A stretch of DNA of 57,466 nt from Clostridia bacterium (GTDB lineage: Bacteria; Bacillota; Clostridia; Christensenellales; Borkfalkiaceae). The translations under genes and the position numbers were made by a program. Shown here piece by piece: positions 9,295-18,994 of this stretch; positions within the stretch are counted from its first letter, which is position 1; the number at the start of each line of letters is the position of its first letter. The stretch is taken from contig JAFVUV010000001.1 of the NCBI GenBank assembly GCA_017502525.1, positions 1 through 57,466 on the forward strand. The letters run 5' to 3'. The notes under the pieces were generated by a model that searched no databases, had not been told where the DNA came from, and saw only the letters and a list, made by a program, of their open reading frames with translations.

Positions 9295-10278
9295 ATGCAA
9301 AAGAAGAAATTTTTTAAACTTTTAACCGTTTGGATTTTGTGCGTTGTGTTGATGGTTGGGTGCAATCCTATACCAGATAAAACCCCGCGCAAAGTTTTAA
9401 GCGGTTTTTCCGTTCATTATATAGACGTAGGGCAAGGTGATTGCATTTTTATTAATTTGCCCGATGGCAAAAAGATAGTTATTGATAGCGGTAGGGACGT
9501 GGGTAATAACGCCCAAACGATAACCGAGTTTTTGTCAACTTATTCGGTACGAACCATTGATTACTTGATAGTTTCGCACCCCGATGGCGACCACGTTGGC
9601 AACACGAAAACTTTAATAGAGAACTATCAGATAGGGAAAATTTATCATCCGTTCATAATTGACGAAATGTTATATTTGTCAACGGAATATAAAAGCACGA
9701 TTGAACTTGCAAAAGATAAAGAGATAGAATTGGATGTTTCCGATAGTTTTGATTTTATAAAAGGCGAAGATTATCAGTTAATATTTTTGTCGCCTAATCC
9801 ATTAAAGACGAGTGATAGTGCGTATAAAGATTACGTTTCCACGGCAACCCCGTCCGAAGAAGAAATCAACAATCTTTCGCCCATAATATATCTCGAGTAT
9901 GCTGGCGTAAAGTTTGTATTTACGGGGGACGCAGGCAAAAAACAAGAAATGGTTGCATTAAATAATCTTTCGGTTTTAAAATCGTACTATACTTATAACG
10001 AGTTAAACGTGGATTTAACATACGTGGATTTTCTAAAAGTTTCGCATCACGGCTCAGCCGATTCTACTAGCGATGAATTTTTGCAAAAACTAAAGCCTAA
10101 AAATGCAGTAATTAGCGTAGGTGGGAATAATTTTTACGGACATCCGTCAACGACGTTACTTGCAAGATTATTAGAACATAGTCCAAATTATAATTTATAC
10201 AGAACGGACGTTCACGGAACGGTATCCGTCGGTGTAAACGAATTTGGTGTAGTTGAAGTTGTAAAAGATAATATTTAA
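9295..10278 (+). CDS. Secreted ComEC-type metallo-beta-lactamase lipoprotein
   Basis: Probable exported lipoprotein of 327 residues: basic N-terminus, hydrophobic helix and lipobox LMVGC with Cys near residue 23. The mature part is a metallo-beta-lactamase fold like the soluble ComEC/Rec2 C-terminal domain: VHYIDVGQGDC, the metal motif HPDGDHVGN, FTGDAGKK and the downstream SHHGSADS. ComEC-type domains degrade DNA strands or hydrolyse nucleotides; here no ComEC channel is attached, so the role (extracellular nuclease or other hydrolase) is inference. It follows patatin by 11 bases. Confidence 0.88.
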   Translation: MQKKKFFKLLTVWILCVVLMVGCNPIPDKTPRKVLSGFSVHYIDVGQGDCIFINLPDGKKIVIDSGRDVGNNAQTITEFLSTYSVRTIDYLIVSHPDGDHVGNTKTLIENYQIGKIYHPFIIDEMLYLSTEYKSTIELAKDKEIELDVSDSFDFIKGEDYQLIFLSPNPLKTSDSAYKDYVSTATPSEEEINNLSPIIYLEYAGVKFVFTGDAGKKQEMVALNNLSVLKSYYTYNELNVDLTYVDFLKVSHHGSADSTSDEFLQKLKPKNAVISVGGNNFYGHPSTTLLARLLEHSPNYNLYRTDVHGTVSVGVNEFGVVEVVKDNI

Positions 10279-10301
10279 TATAAACGGTTAGTAAAAAACG
10301 A

Positions 10302-10335
10302 CCTCGCCACCCTTACGGATGGCGAGGCTTTTAAT
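10302..10335. terminator. Bidirectional terminator
   Basis: Eight-bp GC-rich stem CCTCGCCA / TGGCGAGG with T-rich sequence on both outer sides (CTTTTAATTT on +, CGTTTTTT on the - strand). It separates the convergent lipoprotein (+) and collagen-like gene (-). Confidence 0.88.
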
Positions 10336-10358
10336 TTAAGGAGAAAAATGAAAGAGAT

Positions 10359-11147
10359 TTAAGCAAGTTTAAGCACGGTTAACGAAGCGTTTGAAATAGT
10401 CGCTTGCGTAGCCGAAGTGTTGTATAACGAAAGCGTATCGCCTGCATCAAGATTAAGCAATATAGTTTTGCTTGCCGCACCTGCACTGTTAGACTGAATT
10501 AGTGTTTCATCAGGGATAGCACTACCGTTAAGATATAAAGTGGTATTAAATTCATTAGTCGGGACAGAGCCACCAACGTAGAAAGAAACCAAATAAACGC
10601 CTTCTTCTGAAATCACCACGGAGTTATCCGATACACTCATACTTGTATCGGGGGTAGACGTATCTTGAGTTAAAGGTATAATATCGCCAGAATCTACAAC
10701 CGTTTGACTTACGTTTGCGTAGATAGCGTCGTTAGTTCCGCTAGGACCGGGTTCACCTTGTGGACCTTGCGGACCAGTAGCGCCCGTTTCACCTTGTGGA
10801 CCTTGGGGACCAGTAGCGCCCGTTTCACCTTGTGGACCTTGGGGACCTTGAGGTCCAACCGCACCAGTGGCACCTGTTTCACCTTGAGGACCTTGTGGGC
10901 CGATAGGACCAGTTGCACCCTGTGGACCTTGCGGACCAATCGCGCCTGTAGCACCTGTTTCACCTTGAGGACCTTGTGGGCCGATAGGACCAGTTGCACC
11001 CTGTGGACCTTGTGGACCACGCGCGCCTGTTGCACCCGTAGGACCTACAGGACCACGCGGACCGCGAATTACGATAGTTCTATTGCAATTACTGTTGCAG
11101 GTTCCGCTACAATTACAGTTTCTATTGTTGCCGAAAAGACAGCACAT
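10359..11147 (-). CDS. Collagen-like Gly-X-Y surface protein
   Basis: A 262-residue protein with three parts. Residues 1-28 are Cys/Asn-rich (six Cys, no signal peptide). Residues 29-136 are 36 uninterrupted Gly-X-Y triplets ([12 protein letters not shown]). The C-terminal domain of about 125 residues, beginning near [11 protein letters not shown], is beta-rich and resembles the trimeric C1q/TNF-like tip of BclA-type exosporium or filament proteins. Such proteins form trimeric stalks on spores or cells; a spore-coat or exosporium role is inference. AAGGAGGT precedes the ATG by about 12 bases, a very strong site. It is transcribed alone between terminators. Confidence 0.9.
   Translation of the reverse strand: MCCLFGNNRNCNCSGTCNSNCNRTIVIRGPRGPVGPTGATGARGPQGPQGATGPIGPQGPQGETGATGAIGPQGPQGATGPIGPQGPQGETGATGAVGPQGPQGPQGETGATGPQGPQGETGATGPQGPQGEPGPSGTNDAIYANVSQTVVDSGDIIPLTQDTSTPDTSMSVSDNSVVISEEGVYLVSFYVGGSVPTNEFNTTLYLNGSAIPDETLIQSNSAGAASKTILLNLDAGDTLSLYNTSATQATISNASLTVLKLA
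10740..11063 (-). repeat. DNA repeat array encoding the collagen stalk
   Basis: Thirty-six Gly-X-Y codon triplets. Two nearly identical 27-residue units (81 bp: [12 protein letters not shown] followed by [14 protein letters not shown] and I or V) are followed by shorter [12 protein letters not shown] units of 36 bp. Such direct repeats are prone to slippage, so stalk length may vary between strains. Confidence 0.9.
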
Positions 11148-11220
11148 ATTTAATAATTACCTCCTTAGTGGTACAGTATCATAGTATGATAATAGAAAGA
11201 TTAATTGTTACAATAAAAAA

Positions 11221-11240
11221 CAGACGGCTGTTGCCGTCTG
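11221..11240 (-). terminator. Terminator of the thioesterase gene
   Basis: Perfect 8-bp stem CAGACGGC / GCCGTCTG with a 4-base loop; on the minus strand it is followed by TTTTTTATTG. It lies just after the thioesterase stop and before the collagen gene's start region. Confidence 0.85.
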
Positions 11241-11256
11241 TGGGTTGTTAAATGGA

Positions 11257-11769
11257 TTAAACGTTTTTAGGTGGGAAATCAAATTCTGTTTTATCTAAAG
11301 GGATTTCGTAGCACATTTGTTCGTGGAAAGAAGAATTTTCGTCAAATACTTTATTGAAAGGCATTTTAAGATAACGTGCTTGAGCCTCTGCTAAAATCGT
11401 GCCGTCAAGCGAATAAATTTCGCCTTTTGCTGAAAAGCCCATGCGCGAACAAAAAGTAATATATCCGCGTGCTTTTAATTTTACACCGTAAGGAACGGGC
11501 TTTCTATAAGTAACGCTCATAGTCGTAGTAACGCCAAAAGTTTCAGGCTCTTTTATCCAAAGTGCTCTGCCCATAATCTCATCTAGAAAGGTGCTTATCA
11601 TACCACCGTGGGTACGGTCAGGATAACTTTGGTGGAATTTATCAAAGCAAAATTCACTTGCAACGCTGTCGTCGTCCAAAACGTAAAAGGGCGCTTTAAC
11701 ACCGAAAGGATTTTCCATACCGCAAATTAGACAATTTTTACTATTTTTTTGTGTGCTAATAACTTTCAT
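11257..11769 (-). CDS. PaaI-family hotdog-fold thioesterase
   Basis: Predicted acyl-CoA thioesterase of 170 residues. The hotdog core is marked by YPDRTHGGMISTFLDEIMGRAL, in which the HGG followed by a conserved Asp/Glu helix is the PaaI active-site pattern, then VTYRKPVPYG and a C-terminal strand ending AEAQARYLKMP. The N-terminus carries a CLICGMEN Cys pair that is common in this subgroup. Substrate unknown. Monocistronic, divergent from the winged-helix pair. Confidence 0.85.
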   Translation of the reverse strand: MKVISTQKNSKNCLICGMENPFGVKAPFYVLDDDSVASEFCFDKFHQSYPDRTHGGMISTFLDEIMGRALWIKEPETFGVTTTMSVTYRKPVPYGVKLKARGYITFCSRMGFSAKGEIYSLDGTILAEAQARYLKMPFNKVFDENSSFHEQMCYEIPLDKTEFDFPPKNV

Positions 11770-11852
11770 ATTAATCCTTTTATAGTTGATTTATATTAAG
11801 TTTAACATAAAATTTACCTTTTACAAAGTGTTTGCACTATTTTTAGTGATTG

Positions 11853-11919
11853 TTGATTATAAAATTGATATTCTTATAATGGTCAAAGTCTTGAAAAAAG
11901 TGGTCGAAAGTGTTATAAT
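11853..11919 (+). promoter_or_regulatory. Two tandem sigma-A promoters
   Basis: Promoter 1: TTGATT (11853-11858), 16 bases, TATAAT (11875-11880). Promoter 2: TTGAAA (11891-11896), 17 bases, TATAAT (11914-11919). Both face the winged-helix/uvrBA operon that begins at 11993. Confidence 0.65.
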
Positions 11920-11992
11920 TATTAAAAGTTAAGGCAGTAATAAAGTATAACAAAGTTGCAGTTACCCAAAATATTAGCGGAGACAATTTGTT

Positions 11993-12373
11993 ATGCTTGA
12001 TAAAAGATGCCTTGCGCTATTAAACGTTATAAACGCGGAGTGCTTAAATTCGGGGTACAGAGTTTTTGCTATTGAAGAACTTGTTTTATCTATGCCCAAG
12101 CACTTTGGGGTGGACGCTTCTGAAGTTGAAAGGTGCTTGCACGCGTTAGTTGAACGCGAATATATTTGTATAAAATATCAAGATGAAAAGGAAGTTTTAA
12201 CTTGTCCTTTACCTAAAGGCAGGTTATTGTTTGAGAAACGCATAGAAGAGCAAACGGAAAAAAGTATTGCTGAAAAGCGGTATTTTGTTTATTCGTTTTT
12301 GGGCGCGATTTCGGGTGGGCTTGTTTCAGCAATTGTGCTTATAATTTTGTTAGCGGTAACGGGGAGGATGTAA
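11993..12373 (+). CDS. Winged-helix protein with C-terminal membrane anchor, copy 1
   Basis: A 126-residue protein I cannot assign to a named family. Residues 1-80 look like a small winged-helix domain (helical, then a VEREYICIKYQDEKEVLTCPLP wing-like hairpin), followed by a charged linker and one membrane helix at about 100-122. It is adjacent and similarly built to the gene at 12375. GGAG lies 15 bases before the ATG. It heads an operon that continues into uvrB and uvrA, so a link to DNA-damage repair control is possible but unproven. Confidence 0.7.
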   Translation: MLDKRCLALLNVINAECLNSGYRVFAIEELVLSMPKHFGVDASEVERCLHALVEREYICIKYQDEKEVLTCPLPKGRLLFEKRIEEQTEKSIAEKRYFVYSFLGAISGGLVSAIVLIILLAVTGRM

Positions 12374-12374
12374 T

Positions 12375-12728
12375 ATGCTCACCAAGACCGAAAACAAAGT
12401 TATGACGGTAATATTTAATGAGTGTAAAGATAAAAAATCTTTACTTATTAGCCCGATTGACTTAATAAAAATTATAGGCGAAAAATCAATCACTCAAACA
12501 AAGCTTGAAAATGTTATGAACGATTTATATATGGACGGATATTTCGATTTGATTTATTCGGATAGACGTGGGGAGCGTGTTTATTGCGTTGCGCTTACCG
12601 AACGTGGTAAAGGGTATATGCGCGGTCAAAAAGTTATGCGTCGCAACTTGATTTTTAGGTTAATGATGACGGTGGGGCTAGCGTTTTTGAGTTTTATAAT
12701 CGGTTTAATATTAAAAGCGATATTTTAA
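12375..12728 (+). CDS. Winged-helix protein with C-terminal membrane anchor, copy 2
   Basis: A 117-residue relative of the preceding gene: predicted winged-helix region (residues 1-78, with the wing [24 protein letters not shown]), then a basic patch and a membrane helix at about 92-115. It starts one base after the upstream stop and ends two bases before the uvrB ATG. The architecture, DNA-binding domain followed by a C-terminal membrane anchor, would place the DNA-binding part in the cytoplasm. No recognised family name. Confidence 0.7.
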   Translation: MLTKTENKVMTVIFNECKDKKSLLISPIDLIKIIGEKSITQTKLENVMNDLYMDGYFDLIYSDRRGERVYCVALTERGKGYMRGQKVMRRNLIFRLMMTVGLAFLSFIIGLILKAIF

Positions 12729-12730
12729 TT

Positions 12731-14692
12731 ATGGAAAAACGGAAGTTTGACTTAAAATCTCAATATAAGCCTACGGGAGACCAACCTCAGGCGATAGAAA
12801 AACTTACCGAAGGCTTGCGTGACGGCTTGAGAGCGCAAGTCCTTTTGGGCGTTACCGGTTCGGGTAAAACTTTTACTATGGCAAACGTTATAAACAACGT
12901 AAATCGCCCTGCACTAGTCATTGCACACAACAAAACTCTTGCAGCGCAATTGTGTAACGAGTTTAGAGAGTTTTTCCCTAACAACCGCGTTGAATTTTTC
13001 GTTTCATATTATGATTATTATCAGCCCGAAGCGTATATACCTAGTACGGATACGTACGTTGAAAAGGACCTTGCGATTAACGACGAGATTGATAAATTGC
13101 GCCACAGTGCAACCTGTTCGTTGTCAGAACGGACGGATACTATAGTGGTTGCGTCCGTTTCGTGTATATACGGGTTGGGTGCGCCCGAAGATTATTATCG
13201 CTTAGCCGTTTCTTTGCGCCCCGACGACCAAATCAGTCGTGACGAATTAATGAGAAAATTAGTTGCTATTCAATATACGCGTAGAGACGTGGACTTTTCG
13301 CGTTCTTCGTTTAGGGTTCGTGGGGATATCGTGGATATATTCCCGTCGTCAAATACCGAAATTATTATTAGGGTAGAATTTTTCGGCGATAATATTGATA
13401 GAATTTGTGAAGTTGAGTTTGTTTCTGGTAAAGTAATATCTGAACTTAAACACGCTGTTATTTTTCCTGCAAGCCATTACGCCGTTGCACAAGAAAAACT
13501 AAATCTTGCTTTGGCAATGATTGAGCGGGACCGTGATGAAGAAGTGGCGTTTTTATACGAGCAAGGCAAACTAATCGAATCGCAACGCTTAAAGCAACGC
13601 ACCGATTATGACCTTGAAATGATTAGAGAAATAGGATTTTGTAAGGGGATAGAAAATTACAGTAGATATTTTGACGGTAGGGCGGTCGGCGAGCCACCGT
13701 TTACCCTTCTAGATTACTTTCCCAATGATTTTATAGTGTTTATCGACGAATCGCATATGACTATTCCGCAAATCGGCGCAATGTATAACGGCGACAAGTC
13801 TAGAAAAACCAACCTTGTTGAATACGGGTTTAGATTAAAGTCTGCATTTGATAATAGACCGTTAACCTTTAGTGAGTTTGATGCGCGCGTAGGGCAAATG
13901 GTGTGCGTTTCGGCAACCCCCGCACCTTACGAATTAGAACAAGCGGGACAAGTTGTTGAACAACTTATTCGCCCCACGGGACTTATTGACCCAGAAATAA
14001 CCGTTAAGCCGACAAAAAATCAAATCGACGATTTACTTATTGAGATAAACAACGTGGTCGCCGACGGCGGTAGGGTGCTTATAACTACGCTAACTAAAAA
14101 AATGTCGGAAAGTCTAACCGAATACTTAAAAGAAAGTGGTGTGCGTGTACGCTATATGCACAGCGATATCGATACTATGGAAAGAATAGAAATCGTTTCA
14201 GCGTTGCGTAGCGGAGAGTTTGACGTGCTTTGCGGTATAAACTTATTAAGAGAAGGTTTGGACTTGCCCGAAGTCAAGCTAGTAGCTATTTTAGACGCCG
14301 ATAAAGAAGGCTTTTTACGTAGTGAAACGTCGCTTATTCAAACCATAGGTAGGGCGGCGAGAAACGCTGAAGGAAGAGTTATAATGTATGCTGACGTTAT
14401 GACAGGCAGTATGAAACGCGCTATCAGCGAGACTGAGAGAAGAAGAAAAATTCAAAGCGAATATAACCAGACGCACGGTATAGTGCCTAAAACTATCGTT
14501 AAAGATATAGTTAACTCACTTGAAATAACAAAAAAAGCAGACCGCACGAAAGACGTTAAAAAACAAGATATACCCGAAGAGATAGAAAAATTAAAAGCGC
14601 TAATGAAAATTGCTTCTGCTAACCTTGATTTTGAAAAGTGTATTGAAATAAGGGATACGATTGCAAAACTGAAACTTAAAATGAGAAAATAA
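12731..14692 (+). CDS. uvrB: Excinuclease ABC subunit B
   Basis: Damage-verifying helicase-like subunit of nucleotide excision repair. The 653 residues contain Walker [16 protein letters not shown] (about 39-53), the beta-hairpin [16 protein letters not shown] that probes the lesion, the DESHMT Walker B box, helicase motifs near [11 protein letters not shown] and QTIGRAARN, and a C-terminal UVR motif (about 610-645) that recruits UvrC. Translation appears coupled to the upstream small gene; no separate ribosome site is evident. Confidence 0.98.
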   Translation: MEKRKFDLKSQYKPTGDQPQAIEKLTEGLRDGLRAQVLLGVTGSGKTFTMANVINNVNRPALVIAHNKTLAAQLCNEFREFFPNNRVEFFVSYYDYYQPEAYIPSTDTYVEKDLAINDEIDKLRHSATCSLSERTDTIVVASVSCIYGLGAPEDYYRLAVSLRPDDQISRDELMRKLVAIQYTRRDVDFSRSSFRVRGDIVDIFPSSNTEIIIRVEFFGDNIDRICEVEFVSGKVISELKHAVIFPASHYAVAQEKLNLALAMIERDRDEEVAFLYEQGKLIESQRLKQRTDYDLEMIREIGFCKGIENYSRYFDGRAVGEPPFTLLDYFPNDFIVFIDESHMTIPQIGAMYNGDKSRKTNLVEYGFRLKSAFDNRPLTFSEFDARVGQMVCVSATPAPYELEQAGQVVEQLIRPTGLIDPEITVKPTKNQIDDLLIEINNVVADGGRVLITTLTKKMSESLTEYLKESGVRVRYMHSDIDTMERIEIVSALRSGEFDVLCGINLLREGLDLPEVKLVAILDADKEGFLRSETSLIQTIGRAARNAEGRVIMYADVMTGSMKRAISETERRRKIQSEYNQTHGIVPKTIVKDIVNSLEITKKADRTKDVKKQDIPEEIEKLKALMKIASANLDFEKCIEIRDTIAKLKLKMRK

Positions 14693-14694
14693 TT

Positions 14695-17514
14695 ATGGAA
14701 TATATAAAGATAAAAGGCGCAAGGGAGAATAACCTTAAAAATATTGATTTAACTATACCCCGTGAAAAGTTGGTAGTATTTACGGGGCTTTCTGGCAGTG
14801 GTAAAAGCACGCTTGCTTTTGAAACGATTTACGCCGAAGGTCAAAGAAGATACGTTGAGAGTTTATCAAGTTATGCGCGTATGTTTTTGGGGCAAATGGA
14901 AAAGCCTGACGTGGATGCTATAGAAGGATTGTCGCCAGCAATTTCAATCGACCAAAAAACCACTTCGCATAATCCACGCTCGACGGTTGGCACGGTAACG
15001 GAAATTTACGACTATTTGCGTTTATTGTTTGCGCGCGTTGGTACACCGCATTGTCCCAACTGCGGAAAGGAAATTTCACGCCAGACGGTCGACCAAATCG
15101 CTGATAAAGTTATGGCGTTACCCACGGGGAGTAAAATTTTAATTAACGCTCCCGTAGTGCGTGGAAAAAAGGGTGAATACTCTAAAAACTTTGAAAGTTA
15201 TAAAAAGAGCGGATATGCGCGCGTAGAAGTTGACGGGGTTATTTACGACCTTGGCGAAGACGTAAAACTTGACAAAAACAAAAAGCACGAAATTAGCGTG
15301 GTTGTTGATAGATTAGTCGTTAAAGAAGGCATAGAAAAGCGTTTAACCGACAGTTTAGAAACAGCAGTTAAACTTGCCGAAGGGTTGGTTAGCGTTAAGG
15401 TAATAGACGGGGACACTTCTTTATATTCGACTAAGTATTCTTGCCCCGATTGTGGTATAAGTATTGAAGAAATTGAACCGAGATTGTTTTCGTTCAACAA
15501 TCCGTACGGTGCGTGTCCTGAGTGTGCGGGTCTTGGTTATAAAAACGAGATTGACGAAAAACTAGTCGTGCGCGACCCTAACAAAACCTTAAGGGAAGGT
15601 GCAATGACGGTATCAGGGTGGAATCTAGATACGGGCAAAATGTCGGCAATGTATTTTAATTCTCTTGCAAAACATTACGGTTTTAGCCTTGACGTTCCCG
15701 TTAAAGATTTGCCCGAACATATTTATAAAATGCTACTTTACGGTAACGGTGGGGAAAGAATAAAAATGTCTTACGACACTAAAACTTTTAGTGGAAGTTA
15801 TGAATCGGCTTGGGAAGGCGTTATTCCAAACCTAGAGCGTCGTTATAGAGAAACTACAAGCAATTATACTAAACTTGAAATAGAGCGGTATATGACGGTT
15901 AGTCCCTGTAACACTTGTCATGGTAAAAGACTTAAAAAGGAAGCACTTGCGGTTAAGATAGACGGCAAAAACATTTCCGATTTAACCGATATGTCAATAA
16001 GCGATATTTATACATTTGTGGATGGTTTAACGTTCGGCACAACGCACTCGCTTATTGCTAAACCTATCATAAAAGAAATAAAAGCAAGACTTAAATTTTT
16101 AATCGACGTAGGATTAAATTATTTAACGCTTTCAAGAAGCGCCTCGACGCTATCCGGTGGCGAAGCACAGAGAATAAGACTTGCTTCGCAAATAGGTAGC
16201 GGGCTTACGGGAGTATTATATATACTAGACGAGCCGAGTATCGGTTTACATCAGCGCGATAACGAAAAACTTATAGGCACTCTTAAGCGTTTGCGCGATT
16301 TGGGTAACACTTTAATCGTGGTTGAACACGACGAAGACACCATGCGCGCTGCCGATTATATTGTCGATATAGGTCCTAAGGCGGGCGTTCACGGTGGCGA
16401 AGTAGTTGCTTGCGGTAGTATTGAAGATATCATTAACCAACCACGTTCTATCACGGGCGACTATCTATCGGGTAGACGAAAAATAGAAATACCTGCAGAG
16501 AGAAAACAGCCTGACGGACGATATTTACAAGTTGTAGGAGCAAAGCAGAACAACTTGAAAGATATAAACGTTGATATCCCTGTGGGACTTATAACTGCGG
16601 TTACGGGCGTGTCTGGTAGCGGAAAGAGTTCGCTTGTAAACGAAATAATTTACCCTGCGTTAGCATCTAGACTTAACGGTGCCAAAATGCGTGATGGTAA
16701 CGCTGATAATATTTTAGGCATAGAGCATTTTGATAAGGTTATTGCGATTGACCAGTCGCCTATAGGAAGAACACCAAGAAGCAATCCTGCGACCTATACG
16801 GGAGTATTTGCGCCTATCCGCGATTTATTTGCCTCGACTCCCGATGCTAAAGAAAGGGGGTATAAAGCGGGAAGATTTTCCTTTAACGTTTCTGGCGGTA
16901 GGTGTGAAAACTGTGAAGGCGACGGTATAATCAAAATAGAAATGCATTTCTTGCCCGACACGTACGTTCCTTGCGAAGTATGTAAAGGCAAAAGATACAA
17001 TAGAGAAACTCTTCAAGTCAAATATAAAGGAAAAAATATAAGCGACGTGCTTAATATGACGGTTGATGAAGCGTGTGAGTTTTTTCAGCCGATTGCAAGC
17101 ATATATAACAAAATCAAAACGCTTAAGGACGTTGGTTTGGGGTATATAAAATTAGGGCAAAGTTCAACCACGTTATCTGGTGGCGAAGCACAAAGGGTAA
17201 AACTTGCAACCGAACTATCCAAGCGTTCTACCGGTAAAACGTTGTATATACTAGACGAGCCAACTACGGGACTTCACAGTTATGACGTGGATAAATTGTG
17301 TTCGGTGTTAAAGCGTTTGCAAGAGAGCGGAAACACAATAGTTATTATCGAGCATAATCTTGACGTGATTAAGCTTGCAGATTATATCGTGGACTTAGGT
17401 CCGGAAGGTGGTAGCGGTGGCGGGAAATTGGTCGCTACCGGAACGCCCGAACAGGTCGCTGAAAATCCCGATAGCCATACGGGAAGATTCTTGAAACATA
17501 TATTAAAGGCATAA
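14695..17514 (+). CDS. uvrA: Excinuclease ABC subunit A
   Basis: Damage-recognition ATPase of nucleotide excision repair. The 939-residue protein has two ABC modules: Walker [10 protein letters not shown] (about 30) and GVSGSGKSS (about 640), two ABC signatures LSGGEAQR, and zinc modules with Cys pairs CPNC, CPDC, CPEC, and CENCEGDG with CEVCKGKR. It follows uvrB with two bases between, forming the uvrBA operon. No uvrC is in the window. Confidence 0.98.
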   Translation: MEYIKIKGARENNLKNIDLTIPREKLVVFTGLSGSGKSTLAFETIYAEGQRRYVESLSSYARMFLGQMEKPDVDAIEGLSPAISIDQKTTSHNPRSTVGTVTEIYDYLRLLFARVGTPHCPNCGKEISRQTVDQIADKVMALPTGSKILINAPVVRGKKGEYSKNFESYKKSGYARVEVDGVIYDLGEDVKLDKNKKHEISVVVDRLVVKEGIEKRLTDSLETAVKLAEGLVSVKVIDGDTSLYSTKYSCPDCGISIEEIEPRLFSFNNPYGACPECAGLGYKNEIDEKLVVRDPNKTLREGAMTVSGWNLDTGKMSAMYFNSLAKHYGFSLDVPVKDLPEHIYKMLLYGNGGERIKMSYDTKTFSGSYESAWEGVIPNLERRYRETTSNYTKLEIERYMTVSPCNTCHGKRLKKEALAVKIDGKNISDLTDMSISDIYTFVDGLTFGTTHSLIAKPIIKEIKARLKFLIDVGLNYLTLSRSASTLSGGEAQRIRLASQIGSGLTGVLYILDEPSIGLHQRDNEKLIGTLKRLRDLGNTLIVVEHDEDTMRAADYIVDIGPKAGVHGGEVVACGSIEDIINQPRSITGDYLSGRRKIEIPAERKQPDGRYLQVVGAKQNNLKDINVDIPVGLITAVTGVSGSGKSSLVNEIIYPALASRLNGAKMRDGNADNILGIEHFDKVIAIDQSPIGRTPRSNPATYTGVFAPIRDLFASTPDAKERGYKAGRFSFNVSGGRCENCEGDGIIKIEMHFLPDTYVPCEVCKGKRYNRETLQVKYKGKNISDVLNMTVDEACEFFQPIASIYNKIKTLKDVGLGYIKLGQSSTTLSGGEAQRVKLATELSKRSTGKTLYILDEPTTGLHSYDVDKLCSVLKRLQESGNTIVIIEHNLDVIKLADYIVDLGPEGGSGGGKLVATGTPEQVAENPDSHTGRFLKHILKA

Positions 17515-17558
17515 ATATAGACGCGAGAAAATAAATTTAAAAAACGGTGGCTAAACCG

Positions 17559-17587
17559 TTGACAAAATTTTCCGCGGTTGGTATACT
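17559..17587 (+). promoter_or_regulatory. Sigma-A promoter of rpsU
   Basis: TTGACA (17559-17564), 17-base spacer, TATACT (17582-17587), about 45 bases before the S21 ribosome site. Near-consensus, as expected for a ribosomal protein gene. Confidence 0.85.
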
Positions 17588-17635
17588 TATTTAGCATTAA
17601 CGAACAGCCATAGGGCAAAGGAGGGTTGAAGAAAG

Positions 17636-17815
17636 ATGTCCATAGTAAGAGTTGGTGAAAACGAAAACATTGACAGCGCATTAAGACGTTTCAAAAGAAA
17701 ATGCTCAAGAGACGGCATTATCGGCGATTTACGTAAGAAAGAACATTATGAGAAACCTTCCGTAAAGAAAAAGAAAAAGTCTGAAGCTGCAAGAAAAAGA
17801 AGTATTAAAGGTTAA
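17636..17815 (+). CDS. rpsU: Small ribosomal subunit protein bS21
   Basis: A 59-residue basic protein that binds the 30S platform and aids initiation. It begins [20 protein letters not shown], followed by [22 protein letters not shown] and a Lys/Arg-rich tail, the standard bS21 pattern. AAAGGAGGG lies about nine bases before the ATG. It has its own strong promoter and terminator. Confidence 0.97.
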   Translation: MSIVRVGENENIDSALRRFKRKCSRDGIIGDLRKKEHYEKPSVKKKKKSEAARKRSIKG

Positions 17816-17818
17816 GTG

Positions 17819-17853
17819 AAATCTACCGAATTCATTCGGTAGATTTTATTTTT
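17819..17853 (+). terminator. Terminator of rpsU
   Basis: Stem AAATCTACCGAA / TTCGGTAGATTT with a short loop and a TTATTTTTT tail, directly after the S21 stop. Confidence 0.9.
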
Positions 17854-17907
17854 TACGTGCGCTTTTTGTTAAATATTGTCGAAAAACTAATATTAGAGGT
17901 GAAAATC

Positions 17908-18309
17908 ATGAAAGAAGAACTTAAAACGCTAAAGCAATACTGCAAAGAAGCCAAAAAACGCTTGAAAAACGGTTTTTGGCAAAACTATCACAAAAACCTT
18001 GATGAAGAACTTGCAAGAGCCGAAGAAAAGGGTATTGCGACTTCAAAAGTTAAAGAGTATTACGTTTGCAAAATTACCGAAGATATTAAAAATACTAAAG
18101 ATGAATTTGACGAGTTTTATAAAAAAGTTAAAAAATTGCTTGACGAAGAGGGCGAAGTTTCTAACGCAATCGGTAGATTAACCGATAAAGCTCATTTTGA
18201 GAGCCTTTCATACGACGAAAGACAACGCTATACATTGAGCCTTTCCGAAAAATATTTACAAGCCGTTGAAAGATACAGAAAAGAAAAAGAGCTCGAAATT
18301 GATGCTTAA
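17908..18309 (+). CDS. Hypothetical charged helical protein
   Basis: A 133-residue soluble protein, very rich in Lys and Glu and predicted almost fully alpha-helical, with coiled-coil-like stretches. The ATG at 17908 is chosen because AGAGGTG lies seven bases before it; a longer in-frame start at 17857 overlaps the S21 terminator. No membrane segment or known motif is visible. A single short gene between rpsU and nitroreductase; function unknown. Confidence 0.7.
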   Translation: MKEELKTLKQYCKEAKKRLKNGFWQNYHKNLDEELARAEEKGIATSKVKEYYVCKITEDIKNTKDEFDEFYKKVKKLLDEEGEVSNAIGRLTDKAHFESLSYDERQRYTLSLSEKYLQAVERYRKEKELEIDA

Positions 18310-18323
18310 AATTTATTCGACTG

Positions 18324-18352
18324 TTGCAAAATGGTTGGTTTTGTGATATTAT
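18324..18352 (+). promoter_or_regulatory. Sigma-A promoter of the nitroreductase gene
   Basis: TTGCAA (18324-18329), 17 bases, TATTAT (18347-18352), 43 bases before the start codon. Confidence 0.65.
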
Positions 18353-18395
18353 ATTAATGGGCACTAGCCACTATAACCACTAAAAAGGTGACGAT

Positions 18396-18923
18396 ATGAA
18401 AGAATATTTTAACGAGCTTATATCAACAAGGCAATCTTGTCGTGATTTTAACGATAAACCGCTGGGGAAAGAAACTGTTTTAGAAATTATTTCTTCAGCA
18501 TTATTAGCGCCGTCTGCGTGCAACAGTCAACCTTGGAAAGTTTACGCGGTAACTTCGCCCGAAAAAATTAAGCAAACCGCACTCGCAATAGGCGTTAACG
18601 GACATAATAAATTCCTATCAAAAGCAAAAGCTTTTATTGCAGTTGCTGAAAAGCCCGCCGTATTAAAAGAAGGGGTTAGGTTTGACCGCAACCACTTTGT
18701 TAAATACGATATTGGTGAACTTATAGCGTATATTACCTTAAAGGCAAAGAGTATAGGTGTTGAAACTTGTATTATCGGTATGGTTGACCAAAATTTAATC
18801 AAGCCTGCATTAGAGTTGAAAGATGGTGAACTATGCAATATCGTAATCGCGTTAGGATATTCAGATTGCGCTATTCGCGATAAAAAACGAAAGCCTTTTG
18901 ACGAAACGGTAACTATATTATAA
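18396..18923 (+). CDS. Nitroreductase family FMN oxidoreductase
   Basis: NAD(P)H:FMN-dependent oxidoreductase of 175 residues. The N-terminal FMN-binding pattern ISTRQSCRDFNDKPLGKE and ALLAPSACNSQPWKVYAV is diagnostic, and the C-terminal CNIVIALGYSD is the second flavin-contact region. It belongs to the short nitroreductase group. Physiological electron acceptor unknown. AAGGTG lies before the ATG. Confidence 0.9.
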   Translation: MKEYFNELISTRQSCRDFNDKPLGKETVLEIISSALLAPSACNSQPWKVYAVTSPEKIKQTALAIGVNGHNKFLSKAKAFIAVAEKPAVLKEGVRFDRNHFVKYDIGELIAYITLKAKSIGVETCIIGMVDQNLIKPALELKDGELCNIVIALGYSDCAIRDKKRKPFDETVTIL

Positions 18924-18956
18924 ATTTTTGATTTATAACTTAACAAATACGAGTTA

Positions 18957-18990
18957 AAAGCGGTGGCGAATTTTCGCCACCGCTTTTACT
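18957..18990. terminator. Bidirectional terminator
   Basis: Long near-perfect stem AAAAGCGGTGGCGAA / TTCGCCACCGCTTTT between the convergent nitroreductase (+) and recF (-) genes; T/A-rich flanks fit both directions. Confidence 0.92.
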
Positions 18991-18994
18991 ATCG

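Noticed and set aside
10740..11063. Possible CRISPR array from regularly spaced repeats
   Set aside because: The repeats are in frame and code for Gly-X-Y; there are no unique spacers and no cas genes.
10704..11153. Long + strand frame rich in Thr/Leu/Trp opposite the collagen gene
   Set aside because: A shadow of the Gly-X-Y repeats; the minus-strand gene has the ribosome site and a recognisable protein.
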